From Methylomonas sp. AM2-LC (lineage in GTDB: Bacteria; Pseudomonadota; Gammaproteobacteria; Methylococcales; Methylomonadaceae), in assembly GCF_039904985.1 (NCBI RefSeq), contig NZ_CP157005.1:620001-684000 (forward strand): a stretch of 64,000 nucleotides of DNA, in the 5' to 3' direction. A program made the translations under genes and the position numbers. Positions 17,698 through 25,590 of the stretch are shown here, in pieces. Position 1 is the stretch's first letter; each line of letters starts with the position of its first letter. The notes beneath the pieces are model-generated. The model was not told where the DNA came from and searched no databases. It was given only the letters and a program-made list of their open reading frames with translations.

Positions 17698-18825
17698 ATG
17701 ATTGAATTTATCAGTATAAAACGCTTTAAAACCTTACTGGAGGCCAGTTTTCCATTAAGTGCGCTTAATGTTTATTCTGGTCTGAATGGCATGGGTAAAT
17801 CATCAGTTATTCAGACATTACTGCTATTAAGACAATCCCAAGAGCGTAATACACTTATTCCAAAAGGTCTGTTGCTAAACGGCGATTATATTCAATTAGG
17901 AACCGGTAGGGATGCTTTATCCATTGCAAGTGAAGAAGAAAATATAGAGATATTTATAAAATGGGAAGATTTTGAGTTCCCTGAGCAATTTAAGTTTGAC
18001 TATCAATCTGACTCTGATTTACTACCTAACTCACATATAACGAATCATACCCATCCTCCTCTCATTTTTTACCCAGAGTTAAGTTTATTTAATCATAATT
18101 TCCATTATCTTTGTGCGGAACGATTAGGACCAAAAAGTCATCATGCCCTGTCAGACTTCCATATCAAAGACTTAAACTCTCTTGGTAATCATGGTGAATA
18201 TACTGTACATTTTATAGCTGCTCATGGCTCACGGAATCTTAGTATAACTGCATTAAAGCACGGCAATGCCTTATCAAGTACTCTTTTAGAAAATATTGAA
18301 GCATGGATGTCTGAAATTACTCCCGGTTTAAGAATAAAAGCAGCGGCTATGCCAGAATATAACTCTGCAACATTAAGTTATTCTTTTGTACAAGGCAAGG
18401 ATGTAACCGCCGACTTTAAACCCCAAAATGTGGGCTTTGGCTTGAGTTATGTTTTACCGGTTGTAACTTGTATCTTAAGTGCAAAACCTGGTGATTTGCT
18501 AATTATTGAAAATCCAGAATCACACCTTCATCCCGCCGGACAATCGGTAATGGGGCGCTTATGTGCTTTAGCGGCAGCTTCGGGTAGGGTACAAATTATT
18601 GTGGAATCCCATTCTGACCATTTTTTAAACGGGGTCAGAGTAGCGATAAAGGAAAGTTTAATTAGTAAAGATTTGGTCAAATTGTTCTTTCTCCAAAGGA
18701 GTGCGACGTGTTTTAATCATGAATCCGAAGTGCTTTACCCTAGCATTGATAATCAAGGCCGAATAGATCAATGGCCGGATGGATTTTTTGATGAGTGGGA
18801 TAAACAATTGGACAGGTTGTTATGA
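17698..18825 (+). CDS. DUF3696 AAA-family (SMC/OLD-like) ATPase, gene 2 of candidate defence set
   Basis: 375 aa. Walker A G28-LNGMGKSS near the N-terminus, the signature-like region VGFGLSYVLPVV, Walker B LLIIENPESHLHPAGQS and the switch His in VESHSDHFLNGVR define an ABC/SMC-type ATPase with a C-terminal DUF3696 segment. Such ATPases serve as sensors or regulators in anti-phage systems (OLD, Septu, Menshen-like). It starts 3 bp after the DUF262 stop. A strong hairpin (18860-18889) separates it from the third gene. Confidence 0.88.
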   Translation: MIEFISIKRFKTLLEASFPLSALNVYSGLNGMGKSSVIQTLLLLRQSQERNTLIPKGLLLNGDYIQLGTGRDALSIASEEENIEIFIKWEDFEFPEQFKFDYQSDSDLLPNSHITNHTHPPLIFYPELSLFNHNFHYLCAERLGPKSHHALSDFHIKDLNSLGNHGEYTVHFIAAHGSRNLSITALKHGNALSSTLLENIEAWMSEITPGLRIKAAAMPEYNSATLSYSFVQGKDVTADFKPQNVGFGLSYVLPVVTCILSAKPGDLLIIENPESHLHPAGQSVMGRLCALAAASGRVQIIVESHSDHFLNGVRVAIKESLISKDLVKLFFLQRSATCFNHESEVLYPSIDNQGRIDQWPDGFFDEWDKQLDRLL

Positions 18826-18859
18826 TGGGTAGTTTTTTTAAAGACACTTCTTATAGCTC

Positions 18860-18889
18860 AATAACTTGGCAATGCATGGCCAAGTTATT
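18860..18889 (+). repeat. Intercistronic hairpin between genes 2 and 3
   Basis: A perfect 11-bp stem AATAACTTGGC / GCCAAGTTATT with an 8-nt loop lies between the ATPase stop and the ribosome site of the next gene. There is no T run, so it is more likely an RNA-processing or attenuation element than a complete terminator. Confidence 0.65.
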
Positions 18890-18914
18890 ACCAGTCAGTC
18901 ACTAATGAGGCGCC

Positions 18915-19883
18915 ATGTCCTTAGCTCTGGTATTTAACCACCACTCCCTCCCCTTTTCTAATCAACAAGAAGCTAACACAGGAATTGCAGAGTTTATTAA
19001 TACTTTTCATAAATGCCAGCAATTTGGTTATGACTTACTTTGGGTTGATGAAAACAGAATAAATCATGTATTTGATATTGAATTATCGGCAAACTATTTT
19101 ATCCGTGACTGGTTTTTATGGGCTAAAACTCAAAGTCACTATGTAGACTTAACTAGAAAATTGAGAAGTATACAAACTCACAAACCTTTGCTGACACCTA
19201 TTGCCTTCCAAGATACAGATAATCGCTTAGAAGTTGGGTTTGACGGTCAAAATAAAGGTTCAATTGTACTATTGGCTGCATATTATTACCAAAACTTTTT
19301 AATCAGCTTTACCAGTGATTCAATTTGGATATCTACTTGGCTTAAGGTTTGGGTGTTGAATCTGGATAGTGGTCAACATCAATCCCAATTAGCTAATTTA
19401 TCCGATCTAAACAGTTTGCTTGAGCATCAAAAAATACTGCAACTTACTCGCAATGCCAGACTTGCTGATGGTAAATCTATCTGGGAAAATCGTAAGCAAT
19501 TTTTCACCTATTTGGTGTTACTAGATAACCTTGGTTATCAACTTAAAACCTGGTCACATCGCCAGGATATTTTAGTTAAAGCAAGAGATGCGTTAACGGC
19601 AATGAATAATTTTGTCGAAAAATGGCGAAATGGTGATTATTTTGACTATAGACATCAGTATCTTGCAGAATGCGGATTGGCAGCTGATGTCAGTGGTGAA
19701 TCGAATTCGGTTCATAACGATTGCAAAAAGAAAACTGAAAGAGAGTTCTTTTTGCCGACGGGTAGGAAAGTTTACTGTGAAAATCACGTTAAATTATCGG
19801 ATGGTTTTCGTATGCACTTTTATCCTGATTCAGCCGATAAAACAATTTATGTTGCCTACTTAGGACCGCATTTGACCTTATAA
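18915..19883 (+). CDS. Unknown 322-aa protein, gene 3 of candidate defence set
   Basis: The start is ATG 18915 with GAGG 5 nt upstream. No named family is recognised. The N-terminal two thirds are helical and aromatic-rich. The C-terminal ~45 residues (FFLPTGRKVYCENHVKL, then GFRMHFYP and TIYVAYLGPHL) follow an E-x-H-x-K ... G-x-R-x-x-F ... IYVAYLGxHL pattern seen at the end of many stand-alone hypothetical proteins and reminiscent of a compact RelE-like or nuclease fold. It follows the DUF262 and DUF3696 genes on the same strand and is likely the effector or a partner of the set. That role is inference. Confidence 0.7.
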   Translation: MSLALVFNHHSLPFSNQQEANTGIAEFINTFHKCQQFGYDLLWVDENRINHVFDIELSANYFIRDWFLWAKTQSHYVDLTRKLRSIQTHKPLLTPIAFQDTDNRLEVGFDGQNKGSIVLLAAYYYQNFLISFTSDSIWISTWLKVWVLNLDSGQHQSQLANLSDLNSLLEHQKILQLTRNARLADGKSIWENRKQFFTYLVLLDNLGYQLKTWSHRQDILVKARDALTAMNNFVEKWRNGDYFDYRHQYLAECGLAADVSGESNSVHNDCKKKTEREFFLPTGRKVYCENHVKLSDGFRMHFYPDSADKTIYVAYLGPHLTL

Positions 19884-19943
19884 ACTCAGAAAATTGTTGT
19901 ATCGGAAAGCAAGTGATAGTCGACGACTAGCTTTGGTTTGATT

Positions 19944-20519
19944 TTACTCATGTATTGATCCCTGTAGATTTATAGTGTCGGCGTAATAATTGATCAAGGT
20001 GGCGATGTCGATGTAACGGGTTTGTTCGTTGCCGGTCTCAATGACTGAGAGTGTTGTCGGGTTGAGACCTGCTGCACTGGAAACGGCTTCAATCGATAAT
20101 GCTCGGTCTTTACGGTATGCTTCTAAAGCTCGGCTGAGTTCGACCAAGGATGGCAAAATACTGATTTGCTCTGATTTATCGAGCGACAATTCAGTTTGAA
20201 TTGATGCCGGTTTTTGGAAATTTGTCTGCGCAAAAATAATAGGCTTGGGCGGCGTTCCGGGTTTATTGCTCCATTGCCAGATCACGCATAAGGCTAACCA
20301 ATAGGCGTTAGCCGTTTTCGGCGCCATGTCGCGGTGGGCTTTCCAGAATTGGATAACATGACGTTTGCCGACTTCGTGCAGATTGTGGAGTTGTTCGGAT
20401 TGCTCGATAAATTCGACGAACTTGATCATTCTGCCCACCTGCAGGCGGCGATTTTCCTTGGAGCCGCTACGCACGTATTGATGGGCAAGCGTTTGGATTT
20501 GATTAACCAATGTAGACAC
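19944..20519 (-). CDS. SAM-like recombinase N-domain fused to a helix-turn-helix domain
   Basis: 191 aa. Residues 1-85 look like the N-terminal core-binding domain of a tyrosine recombinase (QTLAHQYV, RMIKFVEFIEQ, TANAYWLALCVIWQW) without any catalytic domain. Residues ~125-185 are an XRE-type helix-turn-helix (SRALEAYRKDRALSIEAVSS, NPTTLSVIETG). The 5' end overlaps the 3' end of the tyrosine recombinase gene by 17 bp, so they form one operon. It may be an accessory or regulatory subunit of that recombinase. Confidence 0.7.
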   Translation of the reverse strand: MSTLVNQIQTLAHQYVRSGSKENRRLQVGRMIKFVEFIEQSEQLHNLHEVGKRHVIQFWKAHRDMAPKTANAYWLALCVIWQWSNKPGTPPKPIIFAQTNFQKPASIQTELSLDKSEQISILPSLVELSRALEAYRKDRALSIEAVSSAAGLNPTTLSVIETGNEQTRYIDIATLINYYADTINLQGSIHE

Positions 20520-21510
20520 TGACTACCTCCAGACGGTTGTGACCCAGTTCGGTCGATAGTTGTACTCTGGCTTTATGATCTATAGCTTCGGCAGTTTCTG
20601 AATTCACGTTCAAGAAGTTGGCCAAGTAATTTAGCCAGTCCTTTCTGGGAATGCCGGTGGTGATCGGTGCCGGTGCGCCGCTTAAGTCCTGATAGCGTTG
20701 CTGGGCGTAATGATGGCGTTGCGCATGGAAATTGAATTGAAGCTGTTGGGCTTTGGCGTAACATTCCTGGCGGAATTTCACATAGCTCATGTCGTTTGGG
20801 ATCATGGAACGTCCGTCCTGGATATTGGCCGCTTGTTTCAGTGCTATCTTTGCTTCACTACTGATCGGTACTTCCCGGCGTTTACCGCCCTTGGTGCCGG
20901 TGAGAATAGTGACGGTTCCGGTTTTATCGCCTTGCTTTAAAGCCTGTCTGGCATCCAGCAAGGCAGATTCCTTAAAGCGAAGTCCCAGTGTTCGCTGTAA
21001 ATTCAGCAGGACGATTACACGCTGGTCTAGCAGTTCCTCTGCTTGTTCGGTCAATTCGGCAATAACTTGGTCGTGTTGCGACTGCGGAAGAGCTTTGCTG
21101 GCTTCCGGCAGGTATTTCCGTTTCGGAATGCCGCAGTCCTTGGTCGGACTCACTGTTTTCCAATCGCCCGCTGTGGCGGTTTTCAAGATGCTGTTTACCG
21201 CTGAAATATAAAGCTGGGCAGTAGAGGGCTTCAATTCACCTTGCTCTATTCGGCTGTTTAAATGCCGACCATAGGCAATCAGGTGATCCGGCATGATGTT
21301 TTCCATTTTGCTGATGCCTTTTTCTGCTTCCAGCCATTTGGCGAATACCGTCCAGCGATCTGCCAAAGTGCCACGGGTGGAAAATGATTTTTCCGATTGC
21401 TGCGAGCACATTTTTCCGGCACGCAGCAGGTTCCGGCTGCCGATACCGAAATTCCGGGTGGATTTTGAAGGGTTACCCCGGTGTAACCTAGTTTGGTTAT
21501 GTTTGGTCAT
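20503..21510 (-). CDS. Second tyrosine recombinase (integrase-domain protein)
   Basis: 335 aa from ATG 21510, which has AGGAAAC 7 nt upstream; an ATG-equivalent 30 bp earlier lacks one. Catalytic residues are visible in order: R (LGLRFKESALL), K (TKGGKRREVP), H-x-x-R (HAQRHH), H and Y (LGHNRLEVVSVY). The family is the integrase-domain type carried by ICE-like elements, and differs from the P4-type enzyme at the left end. It is cotranscribed with the downstream SAM-HTH protein. It faces a 1.4-kb non-coding hairpin-rich region. Confidence 0.85.
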   Translation of the reverse strand: MTKHNQTRLHRGNPSKSTRNFGIGSRNLLRAGKMCSQQSEKSFSTRGTLADRWTVFAKWLEAEKGISKMENIMPDHLIAYGRHLNSRIEQGELKPSTAQLYISAVNSILKTATAGDWKTVSPTKDCGIPKRKYLPEASKALPQSQHDQVIAELTEQAEELLDQRVIVLLNLQRTLGLRFKESALLDARQALKQGDKTGTVTILTGTKGGKRREVPISSEAKIALKQAANIQDGRSMIPNDMSYVKFRQECYAKAQQLQFNFHAQRHHYAQQRYQDLSGAPAPITTGIPRKDWLNYLANFLNVNSETAEAIDHKARVQLSTELGHNRLEVVSVYIG

Positions 21511-21540
21511 AGTTTGTTTCCTGACAAAAAGCGATGGCAA

Positions 21541-22954
21541 TGGGCTCCATCATTCCAAACGGACTTTTAGGTATAAATCCGCTTGGAAAGAGGGAGCCGG
21601 GTCGGCCTTAAAAAATTGTTAATAGTCATGAGCAGGGACCCCGGCTCCTCACCCTCTTTGTACACAAGGCCATTCTCATGACGATGAGTGTTGACGCACG
21701 AGTTGCAAACTCGGCAGTTGTGCGTACAAAGTGTGTGGTGTGCGCGGCTTATGACTCGCTGCGCTAGCGAGATACAGGTGGTCTGTCGGAAACGAACTAG
21801 GGGTGCTGGCCAAACGCATTGCTTGTCCTACCGCGACAATCAACTCTGCCCCATCATGGTCCGTTACCGACAAAACCCGGAAAAACCCGCGATGAAAGCG
21901 CAGTTATCCGTTTGATTTACTTGATGGAAATACTTAAAGACCTTTCTGTTTCTGTTTTTCGGAAAAATTGAAACAGCAGGCCTTACTTGAATGATCGACG
22001 CCTAACCAGCTCCAAAGCATCAGTGTGATGACAAAACCCGAACCGACAAACCTTACCGGCGTTGGTTTTGCATAGGCAAAAGCCGAACATTGCGCCATGA
22101 AGCATGGCATTCAGTAAAAGTGTCGAGTAGTTCTCAATAGAATTTCAATCGAATCAGGTCAGGGTGGATGGCATAGGCCAGCCGAATCCTCGGACACAAA
22201 ACGATTGATTATGTAGGCCGATAGCCAAAACTTGCCACCCTGCATTGATAGTCATCAATACAGTATCCATCCTGAGGAACCTTGGTTCCGAGCAAGATTT
22301 TTGCACCCTTAAAAAATGGCGCAACGGCAACACCGCCGTTCAGAAAACTTACTAACGCGGTTTATCGGTTATTTAAAGCGTACGAGTACGCAGATAGAAT
22401 TCTGATCGAAACGATCAGAACACGAGCCGGGAAGGTCGACAAACGTTAACCAACCAGGTAATTCTTACCAGGCACATTTATCTGTGCCCTCTGTTTTTCG
22501 GATTTCGTGAGAAAACCATCATTCTATATAGCTTCAGCATCTGTCAATACTGGGCAAATCTTTTTTGTGCAAGTATTTTTTCGGCATCTAGCCTTAATCA
22601 TTTCCAGCGGCATCCTCTGCCATCCCCTCAGGGATTACATCCAAGCTGGCACTACTCATTGTTTTAACTGCCGAGTTAGCAGTCTATGAAAGTTTCGTCC
22701 TGAAAAGTTCTTTGAGCCGGGGAAATTTTCTTACAATCGAGAGTAAGCTGTCAAGCGGAAAATTTAAAATATTTTAATTATTTCAATTGGTTATGTTGTT
22801 TATAGTCGTCCATTAAAAGCCAGCAGCATCCAGCTACATCCGAGTTTTTAATTCATTTTGTTATAAAATTTTCTGAAACAAATGCATTTACGTCACTTGT
22901 TTCGTACTCACAAATGGAGCACAATTGTAAGATAATGACTCACAGGAGTAACTT
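21541..22954. other. 1.4-kb non-coding, hairpin-rich region
   Basis: No convincing gene lies here. It contains a dense series of inverted repeats: CCAAACGGA/TCCGCTTGG (21555-21586), a long imperfect stem with AAAGAGGG...CCCTCTTT and GCCGGG/CCCGGC (21587-21659), CTGTTTC-TG-TTTTTC/GAAAAA-TT-GAAACAG (21946-21976), GCCATG-AAG-CATGGC (22094-22108), GGAACC-TT-GGTTCC (22276-22289), GCGTAC-GA-GTACGC (22378-22391) and TTCTGATCG-AAA-CGATCAGAA (22400-22420). It may encode a structured RNA, be a recombination or transfer site, or be decayed DNA. Confidence 0.5.
22875..22903. promoter_or_regulatory. Operator-like dyad upstream of the TacAT-like module
   Basis: GAAACAA (22875-22881) and its exact complement TTGTTTC (22897-22903) lie 52-80 bp before the antitoxin start. 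DUF1778 antitoxins autoregulate through such dyads, so this is a candidate operator. Confidence 0.45.
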
Positions 22955-23236
22955 ATGGAAAATTCGACTACTAAAGACAGCCGCCTAAATATACGTTGCG
23001 ATATGCGGGCTCGTGCATTGCTTGACAAAGCAGCAACCTATTCACATGTCAGTATTTCCGAGTTTGTGTTGTCTCATGCATTGGAATCTGCTGAAAAAGT
23101 CGTTCAGGCCAATGAGAGCATCACGTTACAGCCGGAAGATTTCCATGTATTTTTAGCGGCTCTTGATGCGCCGAGCCAACCGAATCCCGCTTTACAAAAA
23201 GCTTTTAAACGACATGCGGAGCAAGTTTTGAAGTGA
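22955..23236 (+). CDS. DUF1778 (TacA-like) antitoxin
   Basis: 93 aa with a ribbon-helix-helix N-terminus (RLNIRCDMRARALLDKAATYSHVSISEFVLSHAL) and a C-terminal toxin-neutralising tail (LQPEDFHVFLAALDAP), as in TacA. AGGAG lies before the ATG. The stop overlaps the GTG start of the toxin (GTGA), typical of these modules. It likely represses its own promoter together with the toxin. Confidence 0.9.
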   Translation: MENSTTKDSRLNIRCDMRARALLDKAATYSHVSISEFVLSHALESAEKVVQANESITLQPEDFHVFLAALDAPSQPNPALQKAFKRHAEQVLK

Positions 23237-23742
23237 CGCGCTTCCATATTCACCAGCTCAATAAATCCGTTGATAGAACTTCATTTAATTGTGGTCAACC
23301 GGAATTGGATGATTATATTCGCCACTATGCTTCGCAAGACGTAAAACGTAATGTTGCCAGAGTGTTTATTGCCACCCCGGAATCCGCAGAAACTCAACTG
23401 GCCGGTTTTTTTACTTTAAGTGCAGGCAGCATTAATTGTTCTGATTTGCCGGAAGCCTTTGCCAAAACCTTGCCCAGATATCCGGTGCCGGTTGCAATAC
23501 TGGGCAGACTGGCTGTCGATGTTCGCTTTCAGGGTAAAGGTTTAGGTTCTATATTGCTAACAGAGGCCTGTCAGCGTGTTGCCCATGCCAGCAGTACTTT
23601 AGCGGTAATTGGCATTATTGTGGACGCAAAAGATGCCGCTGCAGAATTTTACCGGCATTTTGGTTTTACGCCTTTGCCTGGCAAACCAAACAAGTTATTG
23701 TTGCCGACAACCACATTTGCTCCCAAAACCTTAATAAGATAG
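23233..23742 (+). CDS. GNAT-family (TacT-like) toxin
   Basis: 169 aa, GTG start overlapping the antitoxin stop. GNAT toxins of this family acetylate aminoacyl-tRNA and stop translation. The acetyl-CoA site is visible as LAVDVRFQGKGLGSILL (Q-x-x-G-x-G type) and the catalytic Tyr in FYRHFGF. Its length matches TacT/AtaT-like toxins. It stabilises the island or acts in phage defence. Confidence 0.9.
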   Translation: MTRFHIHQLNKSVDRTSFNCGQPELDDYIRHYASQDVKRNVARVFIATPESAETQLAGFFTLSAGSINCSDLPEAFAKTLPRYPVPVAILGRLAVDVRFQGKGLGSILLTEACQRVAHASSTLAVIGIIVDAKDAAAEFYRHFGFTPLPGKPNKLLLPTTTFAPKTLIR

Positions 23743-23956
23743 AGACTCCTTAATAATTTTGATTGAATACTAAAGTTCCCCCATATTTTTAGATGAGAGA
23801 ACTAAAAAACCTTTAATTTCAATATGGTTCCCTTGGTTCGCTGGTTCCCTCTATAAAAACTCATACCCTAATTTGTTTTAACTGGAAAAAAATTTTGCAG
23901 AATTGCTTAGCCCAGCCGCTGTTGGAATTAAGCTATTATTTCTTTTATTGGATTTT

Positions 23957-23976
23957 TTGTAATCGACCGATTACAA
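23957..23976. promoter_or_regulatory. Perfect palindrome, operator of the HigBA-like module
   Basis: TTGTAATCG-AC-CGATTACAA is a perfect dyad of 9+9 bp. It ends 6 bp before an ATG at 23983, a position suited to autorepression by the antitoxin. Confidence 0.6.
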
Positions 23977-23982
23977 TAAGCT

Positions 23983-24263
23983 ATGTACATTAGTTCGATA
24001 AATGGCTATCCGGCATTAAGGACGGCATGACCAAGCGTCGCCTGGTAGCCAGAATTAAAAAAGCCCAGCTGGGCAATCTGGGCGACATCAAATCGGTTGG
24101 AGAAGGGATTTTCGAAATGCGTGAACATTTTGGCGCCGGTTACCGAATGTATTATGTACAGCATGGCGCAGTAATGATAATCATGTTGGGTGGTGGCGAC
24201 AAATCATCACAAGCAGATGATATTGCAAAAGCCAAACAACTAGCCAATCTTTTGGAGGATTAG
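23983..24263 (+). pseudogene. RelE/HigB-type toxin, N-terminus out of frame
   Basis: The conserved body (MTKRRLVARIKKAQLGNLGDIKSVGEGIFEMREHFGAGYRMYYVQ, GGGDKSSQADDIAKAKQLA) is the HigB/RelE addiction-module toxin fold. From the first ATG of the body (24027) it is only 78 aa, about 20 short. The missing residues FDKWLSGIKDG are encoded directly upstream in the same frame (23994-24026), but that frame is closed by TAG at 23991. The likely true start ATG 23983 (MYISS) is in another frame. A small deletion near 23990-23998 therefore seems to have separated start and body. A shorter product from 24027 could still be made. Confidence 0.65.
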
Positions 24264-24264
24264 G

Positions 24265-24564
24265 ATGACTGAAAAAATTAGTGTTGCCAGTTTACCTGAG
24301 TTCGATGCATCACATTATTTGGATAGCGAACAGGCAATTGCGGAATATTTAACGGTCATTATTGAAGACGGTGATTCAGCTTTGCTTGCCGCGGCCTTAG
24401 GGGATATAGCGCGTGCCCGAGGTATGGCGGATATTGCTAAAGCATCCGGCCTAACCCGTGAGGCGCTTTATAAAGCGCTAAGACCTAATGCTCATCCTCG
24501 TTTCGATACAATCGCTAAAGTTTGTAAGGCATTAGGCGTCAAATTGCAGGTTGAGCCTATTTGA
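24265..24564 (+). CDS. HigA-type addiction-module antitoxin
   Basis: 99 aa, family of putative addiction-module antidote proteins. The N-terminal segment FDASHYLDSEQAIAEYL is typical, followed by an XRE-like helix-turn-helix (MADIAKASGLTREALYKALR) and FDTIAKVCKALGVKLQVEP. It starts 1 bp after the toxin stop with GGAGG upstream. It should neutralise the toxin and bind the palindrome at 23957-23976. It appears intact although the toxin frame is damaged. Confidence 0.88.
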   Translation: MTEKISVASLPEFDASHYLDSEQAIAEYLTVIIEDGDSALLAAALGDIARARGMADIAKASGLTREALYKALRPNAHPRFDTIAKVCKALGVKLQVEPI

Positions 24565-24690
24565 TTTTTTCTGCTTTGAGATCGGCTAACCTGGATTTAG
24601 GGTTCCAAGTCAATTCAGGGGCGTTTAATGTACGAAAAGGCATCTAACCAAGAACCATTTTTAAGTCGAAAATGGTCGTACCCGATACAG

Positions 24691-24712
24691 TTGCTGGTAA
24701 ATTTGCTGGTAG
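24691..24712 (+). repeat. Integrase arm-type repeat, right end
   Basis: TTGCTGGTAAATTTGCTGGTAG nearly repeats the left-end sequence at 1926-1947, with two changes in the AT-rich spacer. It lies about 65 bp inside attR, a fitting place for an integrase arm site. Confidence 0.6.
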
Positions 24713-24775
24713 TCGAAAATTTTTAAACAAATAAATATGTTATTAATCAACTAGTAAGATATAATATTCGTTAGA

Positions 24776-24789
24776 CGCCGCCCCACCAA
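24776..24789 (+). other. Right attachment site (attR), displaced ssrA 3' end
   Basis: CGCCGCCCCACCAA matches the ssrA 3' end at 1799-1813 with one base missing. A second block, CCAAGAAA-n-TCCA, occurs just beyond both copies, and each copy is followed by a very similar terminator. This marks the right boundary of the 23-kb island. Confidence 0.65.
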
Positions 24790-24810
24790 GAAAATCCACG
24801 AAAGATATTG

Positions 24811-24843
24811 AACCCGCTAACCGCAAGGTATAGCGGGTTTTTT
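24811..24843 (+). terminator. Probable original ssrA terminator beyond attR
   Basis: AACCCGCTAACC-GCAA-GGT-A-TAGCGGGTT followed by a T run. It shares loop and lower stem with the terminator at 1848-1880; the upper stem differs. Confidence 0.8.
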
Positions 24844-24961
24844 CTGTCCATTTTTTGATTAAAAATTAAAACTTTCCTTGCTGGATTTCAATAATCCACA
24901 AAAGAGGCCACATTTCCGGCAAGCAACCATGACTGTTGGCACCAACACCTATGGGTAAAAA

Positions 24962-25203
24962 ATGAACATCAACTTGCAGACAGAACTTGATGATATATTA
25001 CAAGCGTTTGGAAGTTATGCTGCTGAGTTTTTTTAGCGGCAAGTCTGTATCATGCTAAAAAGATTAGTTTTGCCAGTGCTGCTCATATGGCAGGTTTGGA
25101 TTTTGAAAGCTTTAAAACTCGTTTAATGGAGAATTTTGATCAAGGTTATATCTTGGCTGACGAATGTGTTTTAGAAGACATTGAAACCATTGGACAGTTA
25201 TAA
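24962..25203 (+). pseudogene. UPF0175-like antitoxin gene, frameshifted in a T run
   Basis: ATG 24962 opens a frame (MNINLQTELDDILQAFGSYAAEFF) that stops at a TAG directly after seven T residues (25028-25034). With one more T the frame continues as LAASLYHAKKISFASAAHMAGLDF and runs to TAA at 25201, 80 residues in all, in the style of UPF0175 small antitoxins. No PIN toxin follows. It may be a real pseudogene, a slippery homopolymer or a sequencing error. Confidence 0.5.
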
Positions 25204-25449
25204 ATCCGTGTTAATAATAGCTATAGGGATAATGGCTTTGCATATGATGTTCTTAGCGATTCTCGGCAGATCAAAGAGTTACATCCTAACTTTAGGTTAA
25301 TTGAGGTGACACAATGGATCCAATACTATAGTTGGCAACACGGTGAAGTTGAATCCGGTGGATGTAGGTGTGGCGGGTTAGTAGAGGATGGTGATCAATC
25401 CTCAATCTTAATTTATTACAAGGAACGTTTTGTTGATGTAAGCTATTGA
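25204..25449 (+). pseudogene. Start-less open frame after the UPF0175-like gene
   Basis: The same frame stays open for 81 codons after the TAA, ending TGA at 25449, with a plausible protein character (aromatic residues, two Cys in GGCRCGG), but there is no ATG, GTG or TTG near its beginning. It is probably a remnant or an out-of-frame 3' part of a decayed gene. No family is recognised. Confidence 0.3.
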
Positions 25450-25590
25450 TATAGTGTTTTTTCCAAAATTTCCGAGTTTCGGGCTTAGAACCCCCATAAA
25501 CTCCTGTTTCATCAAAAAATAGCGTACGCTAAGGTTTCATAAGATAATGACGGCTCATTTTAAAAATTAAATTCTGCCACATTATTTACT

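Noticed and set aside
21688..22689. Short plus-strand frames (60-75 codons) in the hairpin-rich region.
   Set aside because: No ribosome sites, odd composition and overlap with inverted repeats; not supported as genes.
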